Positions 24,644 to 34,123 of a stretch of DNA of 64,000 nucleotides are shown in pieces (position 1 is the stretch's first letter; the number at the start of each line of letters is the position of its first letter). The DNA is taken from NCBI RefSeq assembly GCF_001403615.1, contig NZ_LN879456.1, forward strand, positions 62,001 through 126,000. Reading direction: 5' to 3'. Under the pieces are notes generated by a model, which was not told where the DNA came from, made no database searches, and saw only the letters and a list, made by a program, of their open reading frames with translations. Made by a program: the position numbers and the translations under genes. The DNA comes from Desnuesiella massiliensis (lineage in GTDB: Bacteria; Bacillota; Clostridia; Clostridiales; Clostridiaceae).

Positions 24644-25747
24644 ATGATTATGAGAGGTAAAAAAATCGATGCAGGTCCAACTAGAGATTTTATTGTTAAA
24701 ACAATTACAAAAGACATAAGGATTGAGGCAGCAATATTTGACTTAATAGATATTTCAATAAATGCAGCTGAAACTCTAGCAAACCCTAAAAGATTACATC
24801 AATACTATGTTTCATTAAAAATCAATAACTCAGAATTTGAAATAAGTGATAACTGTGGTGGAATTTCAAAAGACAAGGTATGGGGTGATGCTCTTAAAAT
24901 AGGAAGTAGCGATGCCTATACAGGTGGACATGGAATAGGACTCAAAAGGGCTTTTTTAAAGTTTGGCAAAGATATCAAAATTCTGTCTAATAGAAATGAT
25001 TATTCTTGTAGAGTAAATATTGATGTTGAGCTGTGGGGAAAAAGAAACAATTGGGATATTGACATAAATGAAGTTAAGTATAATAAAGATTTACCACAAG
25101 GACTTATCATAAATGTAAGCAATTTATATGACGACATAAAAAGAAATTTTTCAAATAATACTTTTATAAATAATTTAATAAGAGAAATCGAAGTAAGATA
25201 CAGATATAAACTTCAGTCAGGATTTAATATTATAATTAATGGTCAATTTGCTAAGCTTTCATCTATAGAGGGAGACAAAGTTACTGAAACATCGTACAAA
25301 GTTATTAACAGCATGAACGTTAAAATAATCTTATATAATAATGTATTTACTAAAGCAAATGGATGGGATATTGTTATAAATGGAAGGGTAGTTATTGAGA
25401 GGGATAAATCCGAAAAAACGCTATGGAGAAAAAAACTAATAACGAGAGGTTGCAGTTATGAGAAGTTTGTAGGAGAGGTAATTATTGAAGGAGATAATAT
25501 TAAAAAATTACCTGTATGGTCTACTAAGGATGGAATTGACATAAATTCAAAAGCTTATGAAAATATATTAGATTATATGTATTATATAGTTGAACAGCAT
25601 AGAGCTGAGTTTAAGAAGCCGAAAGTAAATATTCAGTATTGTCGCTCTTTACATCTTGTGGAAACCCTGAAAGATTATTTTGATGTAGTGACTGCAAAAG
25701 ATGTAGGAGAATGTTCTTTTGACTATACCTACAGAAATATTAATTAA
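24644..25747 (+). CDS. stand-alone GHKL ATPase (HATPase_c_3-like)
   Basis: A 367-residue protein with Bergerat-fold motifs. The N-box is FDLIDISINAAE (32-43), G1 is DNCGG (69-73), and G2 is GGHGIGL (94-100). The N-box carries Ile-Ser where Asn-Ser/Ala is common. N-terminal IDAGPTRDFIVKTITKDI and C-terminal TAKDVGECSFDYTY resemble a bacterial GHKL family that I know only as uncharacterised ATP-binding proteins. It lacks histidine-kinase, MutL-endonuclease or Hsp90 partner domains. It follows a toxin-antitoxin pair by 155 bases without an obvious terminator. No good ribosome site precedes ATG 24644 or the alternative at 24650. A defence role is possible but unproven. Confidence 0.75.
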   Translation: MIMRGKKIDAGPTRDFIVKTITKDIRIEAAIFDLIDISINAAETLANPKRLHQYYVSLKINNSEFEISDNCGGISKDKVWGDALKIGSSDAYTGGHGIGLKRAFLKFGKDIKILSNRNDYSCRVNIDVELWGKRNNWDIDINEVKYNKDLPQGLIINVSNLYDDIKRNFSNNTFINNLIREIEVRYRYKLQSGFNIIINGQFAKLSSIEGDKVTETSYKVINSMNVKIILYNNVFTKANGWDIVINGRVVIERDKSEKTLWRKKLITRGCSYEKFVGEVIIEGDNIKKLPVWSTKDGIDINSKAYENILDYMYYIVEQHRAEFKKPKVNIQYCRSLHLVETLKDYFDVVTAKDVGECSFDYTYRNIN

Positions 25748-25796
25748 GAAAAAAAGTGATTAAATTTAACACAATTTAGAGTGTTGTTATATAATA

Positions 25797-25830
25797 AATC
25801 TTCTTATCTTTGGATAGGAAGATTTTTATT
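25797..25830 (+). terminator. terminator after the GHKL gene
   Basis: AATCTTCTTATC (25797-25808) pairs with GATAGGAAGATT (25813-25824) with one G-U, then TTTATT. Confidence 0.75.
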
Positions 25831-25860
25831 TGTACAAAAGATATATTTTAAGATTAGATA

Positions 25861-25983
25861 ATGTTATTAAAAAAATATGATAATAAAACAGTGGCCTCTC
25901 ATATGTGGTCTGAGATAACGAGAGGAGAAATGTTTGAACTACTAAAACATAATGGCGCCAAGGGAGAAATCTGGAAAACATAA
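25861..25983 (+). pseudogene. 40-codon ORF, probable gene remnant
   Basis: ATG at 25861 opens MLLKKYDNKTVASHMWSEIT and runs to TAA at 25981. No ribosome site is seen, and a second internal ATG has AGAGGAG before it. It may be a piece of a lost gene or a real small protein. The remaining sequence up to 26189 has no gene that I can support. Confidence 0.3.
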
Positions 25984-26189
25984 GAAAAGTTAAGAATTTA
26001 AGAGCTAAGTTAAAATAATGAGCTTATTAATGATTCTTTCACCACAAGAGATTATTGAATACTAATTAAAAAGAGCGTAATATTAGATACAAGATAAAGT
26101 GATAATAAATACTGTCTTAAAGGTTATACTGAACTCATTAATCTAAAACAATAAAAAATAAGTTTATATTAATGTGAGGGGGGAAAATT

Positions 26190-26450
26190 ATGTGGTTAAT
26201 AGCATTAATAATGGCACCATTTATAATTTGGGCAGATATAAAGCTCTTTAAATTTTTTTACAGGTGTATCTTCCGAGATGAGGAAGACTTCAATAATTCT
26301 TTAAAATATAGTATTAGGCCAGATATATTCTCATTATTTCGAGGAGAATATTTTAAAGACTATTTTGCAGAGTTAAAGCTAGGTATATTTATTATGTTGT
26401 GCATAGGAACCATAGCGTTAGAAGTAGTTATATTAAACGCCTTATTATAA
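26190..26450 (+). CDS. small two-helix membrane protein
   Basis: An 86-residue protein of unknown family. Hydrophobic helix one is MWLIALIMAPFIIWADIKLF, and helix two is LGIFIMLCIGTIALEVVILN near the C-terminus. The loop between is charged and contains FRDEEDFNNSL and FRGEYFKDYFAELK. The ribosome site GAGGGGGG stands before ATG 26190. The next small gene starts 20 bases after its stop and probably shares the transcript. Both genes lie between terminators at 25830 and 26714, so they form a two-gene unit. No function can be assigned. Confidence 0.6.
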   Translation: MWLIALIMAPFIIWADIKLFKFFYRCIFRDEEDFNNSLKYSIRPDIFSLFRGEYFKDYFAELKLGIFIMLCIGTIALEVVILNALL

Positions 26451-26470
26451 AAAATTTAGGGGGATATAGT

Positions 26471-26671
26471 ATGGAAAATATTAATTGTTTAAGATGTGGA
26501 CACTCTATGAGTTATTTGAAGGAGTATAGATTCGATTCTCAAGATAATAACAGAGGATTATTTAGTGCTATGTTTGATGTGGAGGAGCATCTTATATTCG
26601 AAGTATATGTATGTCCATGTTGCAGGCATAGTGAATTTTTCTATAAAGGTGCTCTACAACGTATAGATTAA
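26471..26671 (+). CDS. small zinc-ribbon-like protein
   Basis: A 66-residue protein with two cysteine pairs, NCLRCGHSM near the start and YVCPCCRHSEFF near the end. This is a typical zinc-ribbon spacing, as in clostridial proteins opening with a nucleic-acid-binding-type CxxC. AGGGGGAT precedes ATG 26471; the longer frame from 26399 overlaps the upstream gene and lacks a ribosome site, so it is rejected. Function is unknown. It is co-transcribed with the small membrane protein gene, and a terminator follows. Confidence 0.65.
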   Translation: MENINCLRCGHSMSYLKEYRFDSQDNNRGLFSAMFDVEEHLIFEVYVCPCCRHSEFFYKGALQRID

Positions 26672-26713
26672 TAATTTAGTGATTATCATCAGTAAGTATT
26701 CAACTATATTTAA

Positions 26714-26744
26714 AAAAGCGGTTCATTAGGAATCGCTTTTTTAT
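26714..26744 (+). terminator. terminator of the small-protein unit
   Basis: AAAAGCGGTTC (26714-26724) pairs with GAATCGCTTTT (26730-26740), then TTATT. Confidence 0.8.
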
Positions 26745-26816
26745 TATGAAACTATACTATAGCTCATGTCTTTGGAGCTAAGAAGCTTATACTATGAATA
26801 GAAAAATAAGGCTATG

Positions 26817-27353
26817 TCATTTGATCTGTTGTTCATACTGGGTTAACCATCTGCTGAATAGATCCATACCTTTGTGAATAATACCTAAATTCACCACCAT
26901 AATTATAAAGGCTAAAATAGAATACAGGATAACAGTATCTAACTGAAACAATTTCACTACATGCTTAATAATATAAATGCAGATAGGCAAACAAAGGACA
27001 CTAGTAATGACAGCAGGGACATATTTTCTTACTATCAATGCTTGAAAACAATGTATTACTAAATGTAAAGTAAAGGCAATAAACAAGCCTACCCATAAGA
27101 TATACCAATTCGTCACATAAGAAATAACTGTAATTATGCTAATCAAAATAAATTCTTCTGCTACACCAAGTGCGAAAGATGATGTTGTAATACTATCGAA
27201 ATGAGGTAGTAACTTTTTTGATAATTTAGGAAATCTTTCACATAAATAGCCTCTATTCTTCTTTATCCATGCTTGCAAGAAAATTATTTCTTCAAAGTCG
27301 TGAAAAATAAAAAGTATAGGGAACAGCCATACCATTACTTCTATATCATTCAT
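26817..27353 (-). CDS. HXXEE-domain membrane protein
   Basis: A 178-residue polytopic membrane protein with about five helices. The first helix ends in FIFHDFEEIIF, which carries the HxxEE motif that names this family. A second conserved-looking His is in TLHLVIHCFQAL. HXXEE proteins are widespread in Firmicutes; their role is unknown. The start at 27353 is chosen because GGGGGGT lies directly upstream, whereas the longer frame to 27422 has none. The 306-base gap to the helicase gene contains a TATAAT at 27587 with a poor -35 and otherwise nothing recognisable. Confidence 0.8.
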   Translation of the reverse strand: MNDIEVMVWLFPILFIFHDFEEIIFLQAWIKKNRGYLCERFPKLSKKLLPHFDSITTSSFALGVAEEFILISIITVISYVTNWYILWVGLFIAFTLHLVIHCFQALIVRKYVPAVITSVLCLPICIYIIKHVVKLFQLDTVILYSILAFIIMVVNLGIIHKGMDLFSRWLTQYEQQIK

Positions 27354-27659
27354 CGTGATACCCCCCACTAAAAGCCCATAATATAAATGATTTTCATATT
27401 TTATTACAATTATGTATTGCATATAGTTTGATTACATGCTAATTATAACATTAATTTCAATATATTGTTATAGCTAAACAAATACGTGATCTCTTCTCTT
27501 AAGAGAAATTACTGGTCCTTTGGTGGAAGAATAAAAGCTGTAGAATAAACTCCTTATTCAAAAACACACATTTCTCCAATTTATGTTATAATATAAGGAT
27601 AAGCAAATTTATGAATGCCTTAAACGTAAAATACTTTTGGTTAGAGAGATGGAGAAGAT

Positions 27660-30600
27660 ATGCTAAGAGAAGATATGTTATTACAGATATTTAATGAGGG
27701 AACCAGTGGTAAGAATCATGCTAAGGGTCAAAGAGTTCTGAATAATGATCTGGTTTCCTCTGTACATATTACTAATGAAGAAGGATTTATTTGTATAGAT
27801 GGCAATGTGATTTCTGAAAATCTTTTTAATGAATATAATACTAAGATTGAGATGGATGGAAAGCAGAGAAGTATTTTATCCACCTTTTGCAGCTGTGCTG
27901 ATTTTGAACAGAATGAGCTTAAAAAAACAAATTACTGTTGTAAGCATTTGGTGGCTACCTTTTATAAGGCTTTAGATGAGCTGGCTAACAATCCTCTTTT
28001 TAATGAAGAAGAGGCCTTAGAGGAAGGTATATTTAAAAGTAATAGCAATTTGTTATCTATGCTCTTGATGGATGAAAGAAATAAGGATGAGCTAAAAATA
28101 GAGGTTTACATAAATAAAAATGAATGGAATCATAAGCTTACAGCGGAGTTTAAAATAGGGATTAAATCCATGAGTTCTAGCAATCTTTATATCTTAAAGG
28201 ATATGAATCAGTTTCTAGCAGCTTTTTATAATGGAATTCCAATAAGCTATAGCAAAAACTTTACTTTTAATATAAAAAGTCAAAAGTTCAGCACCAAGGA
28301 TAAAAGGCTTATTGATTTTATCGAGATGTTAAAGGTTATGGAAGGTAAGTATAAGTACTTGAGCAGAAGTGAAAATCTGCTGGTGGAGGGAAAATATATT
28401 ACTATTCCTGAATATTTAGTGAGAGAATTTTTTGAGATTATAAAAAATCATAGGGTTTATTTAAATGAAGGATTTTTTTATAGACCTGTGGAGGTGGAAT
28501 TTTTGTATGAGAATCCACCTATAGACTTTGATTTGAAAATAATAAAACAGGATTATGTTCTTAAATCCTTAGAGGGGATGCCCATGGTTTTAGGTTCTAA
28601 GAAGGATGTTTTCTTATATGGTTCAACCATATACCTTCCAGACTATGAGTTTTGTTATAAGATAGGTCCATACCTTCAAGTCTTTAATGAAGCAAGGGTG
28701 GTGAATCTGGGAAACTCCCAGGAGGAAGACATATTAAGAAGGTTAATTCCAGAGCTTAATACCTTGACGCCTAGGGTTACTTTATCTAAGACCATAAAAG
28801 AAAAAATTGTAATGGAAAATTGTGAGTTTAATTTTTATTTTCATCGAGAAGGTATGAATATTACACTGATAACAAAGGTTAAATATGGAAATTATGAGTT
28901 TAATATCTTTGAGGACTATAATGAAAAGATAATTTATAGAGATTCTAAGAAGGAAAGAGAAGTAATTTCTAGACTTAAAACCTTAGGCTTTGAGGAGATA
29001 AAAGGCAAATTTTATTTCATGCTGGAAGATGAATATGTATTCAGGTTCTTAAAGAGTGAAATAGGTCAGCTTCAGGAAATAGGAGAGGTATACTATTCTG
29101 AAAACTTCAAGGGTATAAAGTCCATTGGTACAAAAGGTATCTCTGGAGACATTAGAACAGGTAAATATAATTACTTTGACATGGATTTTAAAATAGGAGA
29201 CATACCACCACAGGACACGGTGAGTATATTAAGAGCCTTTAGAGATAATCTTAAATATTATAAGCTAAAGAGCGGAGAGTATCTTGATTTAGAGGAACTA
29301 GAGCTGAAGAAGTTTTTAAAGCTATTAGATGTAGTTGCATCTAAAGATATGAAGGGCAATCACATTGAAATAGCAAAGAGCAAAGGTGCTTTTCTTCATA
29401 GTTATTTAGAGGAAAATGAAATCAGATATATAAAAGGAAAGTCAGAGTTAAAGGAAATAAGAGATAAGCTTAAGAATATTGAAAAACTAAAATTTAAAGC
29501 TCCTATGGACTTAAAGGGTAACCTAAGAGAATATCAAAAGGTAGGGTTTAACTGGTTTAAAACCTTAGACTATTTAGGCTTTGGAGGAATTTTAGGGGAT
29601 GAGATGGGCCTTGGAAAAACCCTTCAAACCATCACTTTTATATTATCTAACAAAGGAAGTAAATCTTTGATTGTAGCACCTACCTCTTTAATATATAACT
29701 GGGTAAGCGAATTTGAAAAATTCGCTCCTACTGTAAGGGTGGCCCCTGTAAATGGGTCAAAGGAACAGCGGGAAGAGATATTTAAGCATATAGAAAGCTA
29801 TGATGTGCTCATAACAACTTATAATCTGCTTAAGAGGGATTTGGAAAGCTATACTGCCATGGAGTTTGATTATTGTATATTGGATGAAGCCCAGGCTATA
29901 AAAAACCCAAACTCTCAAAATGCTATTTCGGCAAAGGAAATAAAAGCAAAGACAAGATTTGCTCTGTCCGGTACTCCTATAGAAAACTCCCTCATGGAGC
30001 TTTGGTCCATATTTGATTTTATAATGCCAGGGTATCTATATGATGAAAAGAGATTTAGCGTAAGATATCATAAAAAGCTTAGGGAGAGTCCAGAGGTGCT
30101 AGAAGAGCTAAATAGGCTTATAAAACCCTTTATTTTAAGAAGAAGAAAAAAGGACGTTATAAAGGAATTGCCTGACAAAATAGAAAAAACTCTAATGGTA
30201 ACCTTAGAGGAGGAGCAAAAGAAAATTTATAAAATCTATGCCAATTATGCTATGGAATTGATTGAAAAGAAAGTAAAAGAGGATGAATTCCAAAACAGCA
30301 AAATAGAAATACTTTCTTACATAACAAAACTAAGACAAATATGTCTAGATCCCGCTGTGGTAATGAATGAATATGATGGAGGAAGTGGTAAGCTGGAAGC
30401 TCTAGTAGAAATCCTTCATGACACCATAGAAGAAGGACATAAAATATTGCTGTTCTCTCAGTTTACCTCTGTTTTAAAGAATATAAAGGAAAGACTTAAG
30501 GCAGAGGGAATATCCTTTAGCTACCTTGATGGCTCCATAGCTTCAGAAAAGAGAATGAGCCTGGTAAAGGACTTTAATGAGGGAGAAAACTCAGTATTTC

Positions 30601-30905
30601 TAATAAGCTTAAAGGCTGGAGGAACAGGGCTTAATCTAACCTCTGCAGATGTAGTAATCCATTTTGACCCTTGGTGGAACCCGGCAGTGGAGGAACAGGC
30701 CACGGACAGAGCTCACAGAATAGGTCAAGAAAACGTGGTAGAGGTTATAAAAATCATAGCTAAAGGCACCATTGAGGAGAAGATCTTGTCTTTGCAAGAG
30801 GAGAAGAAAAAGCTCATATCAGCCCTTATGGGAGATGAATTATCCAGTGGAGAAGGCTTTTCAGCTTTAAGCGAGGAAGAGATATTTGGATTATTTGAGG
30901 AATAG
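27660..30905 (+). CDS. SWIM zinc-finger SNF2-family helicase
   Basis: A 1081-residue DNA-dependent ATPase. The N-terminus has a SWIM motif, CxC-x14-CxH (Cys77, Cys79, Cys94, His96). The middle is the bacterial SNF2-associated domain. The C-terminal half is a Swi2/Snf2 motor: motif I GDEMGLGKTLQT (about 645), motif II DEAQ (about 741), LSGTPIENSLMELWSIFDF, then the helicase C domain with LFSQFTSVLKNI and ATDRAHRIGQ. Such enzymes translocate on duplex DNA and are linked to RNA polymerase recycling or repair. It is monocistronic, with GGAGAAG before the start. Length is normal for the family and no catalytic residue is missing. Confidence 0.93.
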   Translation: MLREDMLLQIFNEGTSGKNHAKGQRVLNNDLVSSVHITNEEGFICIDGNVISENLFNEYNTKIEMDGKQRSILSTFCSCADFEQNELKKTNYCCKHLVATFYKALDELANNPLFNEEEALEEGIFKSNSNLLSMLLMDERNKDELKIEVYINKNEWNHKLTAEFKIGIKSMSSSNLYILKDMNQFLAAFYNGIPISYSKNFTFNIKSQKFSTKDKRLIDFIEMLKVMEGKYKYLSRSENLLVEGKYITIPEYLVREFFEIIKNHRVYLNEGFFYRPVEVEFLYENPPIDFDLKIIKQDYVLKSLEGMPMVLGSKKDVFLYGSTIYLPDYEFCYKIGPYLQVFNEARVVNLGNSQEEDILRRLIPELNTLTPRVTLSKTIKEKIVMENCEFNFYFHREGMNITLITKVKYGNYEFNIFEDYNEKIIYRDSKKEREVISRLKTLGFEEIKGKFYFMLEDEYVFRFLKSEIGQLQEIGEVYYSENFKGIKSIGTKGISGDIRTGKYNYFDMDFKIGDIPPQDTVSILRAFRDNLKYYKLKSGEYLDLEELELKKFLKLLDVVASKDMKGNHIEIAKSKGAFLHSYLEENEIRYIKGKSELKEIRDKLKNIEKLKFKAPMDLKGNLREYQKVGFNWFKTLDYLGFGGILGDEMGLGKTLQTITFILSNKGSKSLIVAPTSLIYNWVSEFEKFAPTVRVAPVNGSKEQREEIFKHIESYDVLITTYNLLKRDLESYTAMEFDYCILDEAQAIKNPNSQNAISAKEIKAKTRFALSGTPIENSLMELWSIFDFIMPGYLYDEKRFSVRYHKKLRESPEVLEELNRLIKPFILRRRKKDVIKELPDKIEKTLMVTLEEEQKKIYKIYANYAMELIEKKVKEDEFQNSKIEILSYITKLRQICLDPAVVMNEYDGGSGKLEALVEILHDTIEEGHKILLFSQFTSVLKNIKERLKAEGISFSYLDGSIASEKRMSLVKDFNEGENSVFLISLKAGGTGLNLTSADVVIHFDPWWNPAVEEQATDRAHRIGQENVVEVIKIIAKGTIEEKILSLQEEKKKLISALMGDELSSGEGFSALSEEEIFGLFEE

Positions 30906-30960
30906 GTGGTAGAGGAAACGTCCCCTTACCACCGTGGCAAGGGGATGTTTCCTCTGCCAC
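30906..30960 (+). repeat. long hairpin after the SNF2 gene
   Basis: The 22-base arm at 30906-30927 pairs with 30939-30960 with only two G-U pairs, in GTGG-AGAGGAAAC-TCCCCTT. There is no U-run after it. It may be a REP-like dispersed palindrome or an mRNA 3' end stem. Confidence 0.6.
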
Positions 30961-31103
30961 AGGCTCAAAAATTAAACTGAGAACATAGTATTGATAAATT
31001 CTTAGAGCTTTAAAGTTTAAATAAACAATAATATGGTATATAATATATTAGGAATATTTAATTAAATATAAAATTATATTTATAATGGGAAAAGGAGCAA
31101 AAC

Positions 31104-31337
31104 ATGAAAGCAGTATATAAAAATCCTAAAGAACTAGGAACTAAGATTAAGGATTTAGTTGACACATATCATGAAGGTTTAATCTCTTATGAAAAGCTTG
31201 AAGAAACCATAATTATAATGATAGAAAAGAATGAAGATAGAATTTATAAGAATGGATTCATGCCTTCAAGCTTAATCAGTATCATAGGGGAAGATAGAAA
31301 AGCAATAATCGATGAAATAGCATCTAAAATAAAGTAA
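31104..31337 (+). CDS. small clostridial protein, TIGR04540-like
   Basis: A 77-residue helical, charged protein (KNPKELGTKIKDLVDTYHEG through YKNGFMPSSLIS). The pattern of an N-terminal helix, an ExLEETI helix and a NG(F) turn is reminiscent of the short clostridial TIGR04540 family, whose role is unknown. AAAAGGAG is placed well before ATG 31104. The gene is solitary and convergent with the YtvI gene, sharing the hairpin at 31347-31371. Confidence 0.6.
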   Translation: MKAVYKNPKELGTKIKDLVDTYHEGLISYEKLEETIIIMIEKNEDRIYKNGFMPSSLISIIGEDRKAIIDEIASKIK

Positions 31338-31346
31338 AAATAAAAA

Positions 31347-31371
31347 CTGCAGTATATCTGCAGCTTTTTTT
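31347..31371. terminator. terminator between converging genes
   Basis: CTGCAG (31347-31352) and CTGCAG (31358-31363), self-complementary, form a short stem followed by CTTTTTTTA. Confidence 0.7.
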
Positions 31372-32461
31372 ATGATATAGGTTTAAATAATAAATCTTTC
31401 AGGTTCTTACCTTTATAAAGGCTAGAAAATATACTCTTTAAAACAAGCATCACAATTGGTCCTAATATTAACCCTGCAGCTCCAAGAAGCTTTAAGCCTA
31501 CATACATGGACATAAGTGTAAAAAGTGGATGAATTCCTATGTGATGGCCAATGATTTTAGGTTCTATAATCTGCCTTACAATCAATATGACTATGTAAAG
31601 TATGAAAAGAGCTATACCCATCTTAGGATTGTTTGTTATGGTTTCATATATAGCCCAAGGAATGAGCACAGTTCCAGTACCTAGTACAGGCAGTATATCA
31701 ATAATGCATACAATGGCTGCCAGGACGAGAGCATACTTTATGCCTATAAAAGAAAAACCTATAAGTAGCTCTGTGAAGGTTATGGACATTATTATGAGGT
31801 AAGCCCTTAATAGCTTAAACACAGAAGAAAACACATCTCTTTTGATGTAAACTATTCTATCAACCCAATTTTCAGGCAGCTGCGATTTAAATATATTACA
31901 TAAAGTTTCACGATCACTAGATAAAAAGTAAGTTGATAATATGGTAATAAGTATAAAAACAAGTGCTGCTGGCAGCGAGAAAGCCGTATTAACAAGACCT
32001 TTACCAATGCCATTTAGAAAACCGCCCAAATAACTTAAGAGCGTAGCTAAAAGGTCGCCAAGGTGTTTAGTTAAATCTTCGGGAAGACCGATTATTAAAT
32101 TACTACTGCTGCTGCTTAACTCTGCAATGTTTTTATATAAGTCATTGACAACGGAAGGCAGTATTAATAACACACCTTTTATCTCTATAATCAATCTAGA
32201 TATTAATAGAGATACTACAAAGCCAAGGGCCAATAAAACCACAATAAGGCTTATGGCTGAGGCAAGTCTTCTCGGCAGGTTGAGCTTATTTATCATCAGC
32301 CTTACTGCCGGTTCCATAAGGAATGACAAAATAAGCGCTATAATAAATGGAGTCAAATAATAAAGTGACTTATATATAGCGAAAAGTATCACTGCTATAC
32401 CAAGTAAACTAAAGAGAAATTTTTTGATTTTTTGTTTGTCTATAACATATTCCTTATTCAT
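31370..32461 (-). CDS. ytvI: sporulation membrane protein YtvI, AI-2E transporter family
   Basis: A 363-residue polytopic membrane protein of the AI-2E/UPF0118 family. Hydrophobic helix pairs lie at about 13-55 and 62-90, then the large loop with SVVNDLYKNIAEL. Family motifs are LPVLGTGTVLIPWAI, VRQIIEPKIIGHHIGIHPL and LGAAGLILGPIVM near the end. The pattern and length fit YtvI, a sporulation-associated member, though the exact transport role is unknown. The start at 32461 is preferred because AAAGGAG stands before it; the frame to 32521 lacks one. No sigma-E or sigma-K promoter could be assigned by eye. Confidence 0.82.
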   Translation of the reverse strand: MNKEYVIDKQKIKKFLFSLLGIAVILFAIYKSLYYLTPFIIALILSFLMEPAVRLMINKLNLPRRLASAISLIVVLLALGFVVSLLISRLIIEIKGVLLILPSVVNDLYKNIAELSSSSSNLIIGLPEDLTKHLGDLLATLLSYLGGFLNGIGKGLVNTAFSLPAALVFILITILSTYFLSSDRETLCNIFKSQLPENWVDRIVYIKRDVFSSVFKLLRAYLIIMSITFTELLIGFSFIGIKYALVLAAIVCIIDILPVLGTGTVLIPWAIYETITNNPKMGIALFILYIVILIVRQIIEPKIIGHHIGIHPLFTLMSMYVGLKLLGAAGLILGPIVMLVLKSIFSSLYKGKNLKDLLFKPIS

Positions 32462-32626
32462 GAGACACTCCTTTAAATTTACAGATGAGAAAATATAACA
32501 AGTATAATTATATATTGACATATTTATTATTAAAACGCTAGAGTTATTACCTTAAAATATCCTTAAAAATTTATTAATATTTAAGTATAGGAAAGAGGTG
32601 ACTTGAAATTAGAATTAGAATTGAAA

Positions 32627-32665
32627 TTTAATGAGCATCCCGTAAAGATATAGATGCTCATTAAA
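32627..32665. terminator. hairpin downstream of the radical SAM gene
   Basis: TTTAATGAGCATC (32627-32639) pairs perfectly with GATGCTCATTAAA (32653-32665). No strong U-run on either strand, so terminator function is uncertain. Confidence 0.5.
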
Positions 32666-32696
32666 CCATTATAAAGCATTAAATTATATTTTATAA

Positions 32697-34053
32697 TTAA
32701 TGACCTTCAATCCAAAGCTTGTCTGCGACAGGAGCCCATCGCTTTGATGGCATTTCAGTTTTAGCGGTGAGTTCTTCTACAGACTCACTATCTACTTGCT
32801 GAGTAGGTAGGGCACCGGATTCTTTAACTATTCTCCTTAACATTTCAGGGTTATCAAACATAGGACAAGGTCTTAAATGATTTTTATTAAAAGGTTGATG
32901 CTTTTGATAGCTTAAGAAAATAGGCTGATTTAAACAATCTAATAATGAATTATTTATTGGAGTAATGTATAAAGGCACAAGGCTCTACGTCTCCATTAGA
33001 ATTTATATGAATATAGTTCCTGCCACCAGCAATGCAACCTTGTACATATTCTCCATCATTCCAAAAGTCAAGAACAAATATAGGTTTGCTAGCTCTGGTA
33101 TCTCTTATAAAGTGATACATTTTTTCCCTTTGTTCTGGGGCAGCTACTAATTCAGGAAGCGCATCCTTCCCAATAGGCATATAGGTAAAATACCATCCAA
33201 AGGTGCAACCTTTTTCTATCATTAAGTCAATATATTCATCGCTGCCAATAGCTTCTGTATTTTTACTGTGATAACAAGTGGAGAAGCCATAGATTAATTT
33301 CTCTTTCTTTAGAATGTCCATGGCCTGTATGATTTTTTTAAAAGTTCCTTGGCCTCTTCGCATATCCGTTTCTTCTTCAAAACCTTCCACACTTATAGCT
33401 AGAGCAAAGTTTCCTACTCTTTTTAATTCTTTTGCAAATTCTTCATCTACTAAGGTGGCATTTGTAAAGGCTAAGAACATACAATCACTATGTTTTTCTG
33501 CCAAATCTATAAGATCTTTTTTCCTCATTAGGGGTTCACCACCGGAATATATATACATATAAATACCGAGTTGTTTTCCTTCAGTAATTATCCTATCAAG
33601 CAATTCATTGTTCATGGAAGTAGTTTTATCATATTCAGCAGCCCAGCAACCTTTACATTTTAAGTTACAGGCTGAAGTTGGATCCATAAGGATAGCCCAA
33701 GGTATGTGCACCTTAGTCTTTTCTTCAGTGATCCTTCTTATTTGAGAAGAAATGAAGGTAGTTGATACCATGAAATTAGATAGAAATTTATTTCTTGTTT
33801 CTTTATTTATATCTGTTAAGAATCTCTCTATAATTTTATAACCATTAGATTCTTTGTCATTTATCATTTTTTCTATATTGTCAATAGCATCCTTATAATC
33901 ATTGCCTATATCTAGTTTTTTACCTGTTTTAAAAGCTTTTTCTAAATTATTTATAGGATCTTTGTCCAAATAATTTAGAACCTTGTCTACTGCTATAGTG
34001 GCAATCTTACCTTTTACTGTTACTACTTTTGCTTTAATACTTTTTTCAGACAT
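32697..34053 (-). pseudogene. radical SAM protein, frameshifted near its C-terminus
   Basis: The first part (34053 to 32950) has the 4Fe-4S motif CxxxCxxC as CNLKCKGC (Cys 129, 133, 136), GGEPLMRKKDL, and a C-terminal cluster region GCIAGGRNYIHINSNGDVEPC. After CAFIHYSN the frame hits a stop. The true continuation, NNSLLDCLNQPIFLSYQ to the end at 32697, is in another frame starting around 32960. A loss of two bases in the AT-rich AATAAATAATT would explain the break. The radical SAM core and most of the auxiliary-cluster cysteines survive, so a partial product is possible. The gene follows a TetR gene in tandem, with operators between. Confidence 0.82.
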
Positions 34054-34072
34054 TTTACTCCCTCCTAATATT

Positions 34073-34106
34073 TAGACACTAATGTTTTTATAGACATATA
34101 TGTCTA
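34073..34106 (-). promoter_or_regulatory. paired TetR-type operators upstream of the radical SAM gene
   Basis: TAGACATATATGTCTA (34091-34106) is a perfect 16-base palindrome. A partial copy, TAGACACTAATGTTTT, is at 34073-34088. The same AGACAT-N2-ATGTC pattern recurs at 34766 upstream of the TetR gene. They sit between the TetR and radical SAM genes. Confidence 0.65.
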
Positions 34107-34123
34107 ATTAAATATAAAAAAAA

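Noticed and set aside
26399..26470. Longer start for the zinc-ribbon-like gene
   Set aside because: It overlaps the preceding gene by 52 bases and lacks a ribosome site, while ATG 26471 has AGGGGGAT.
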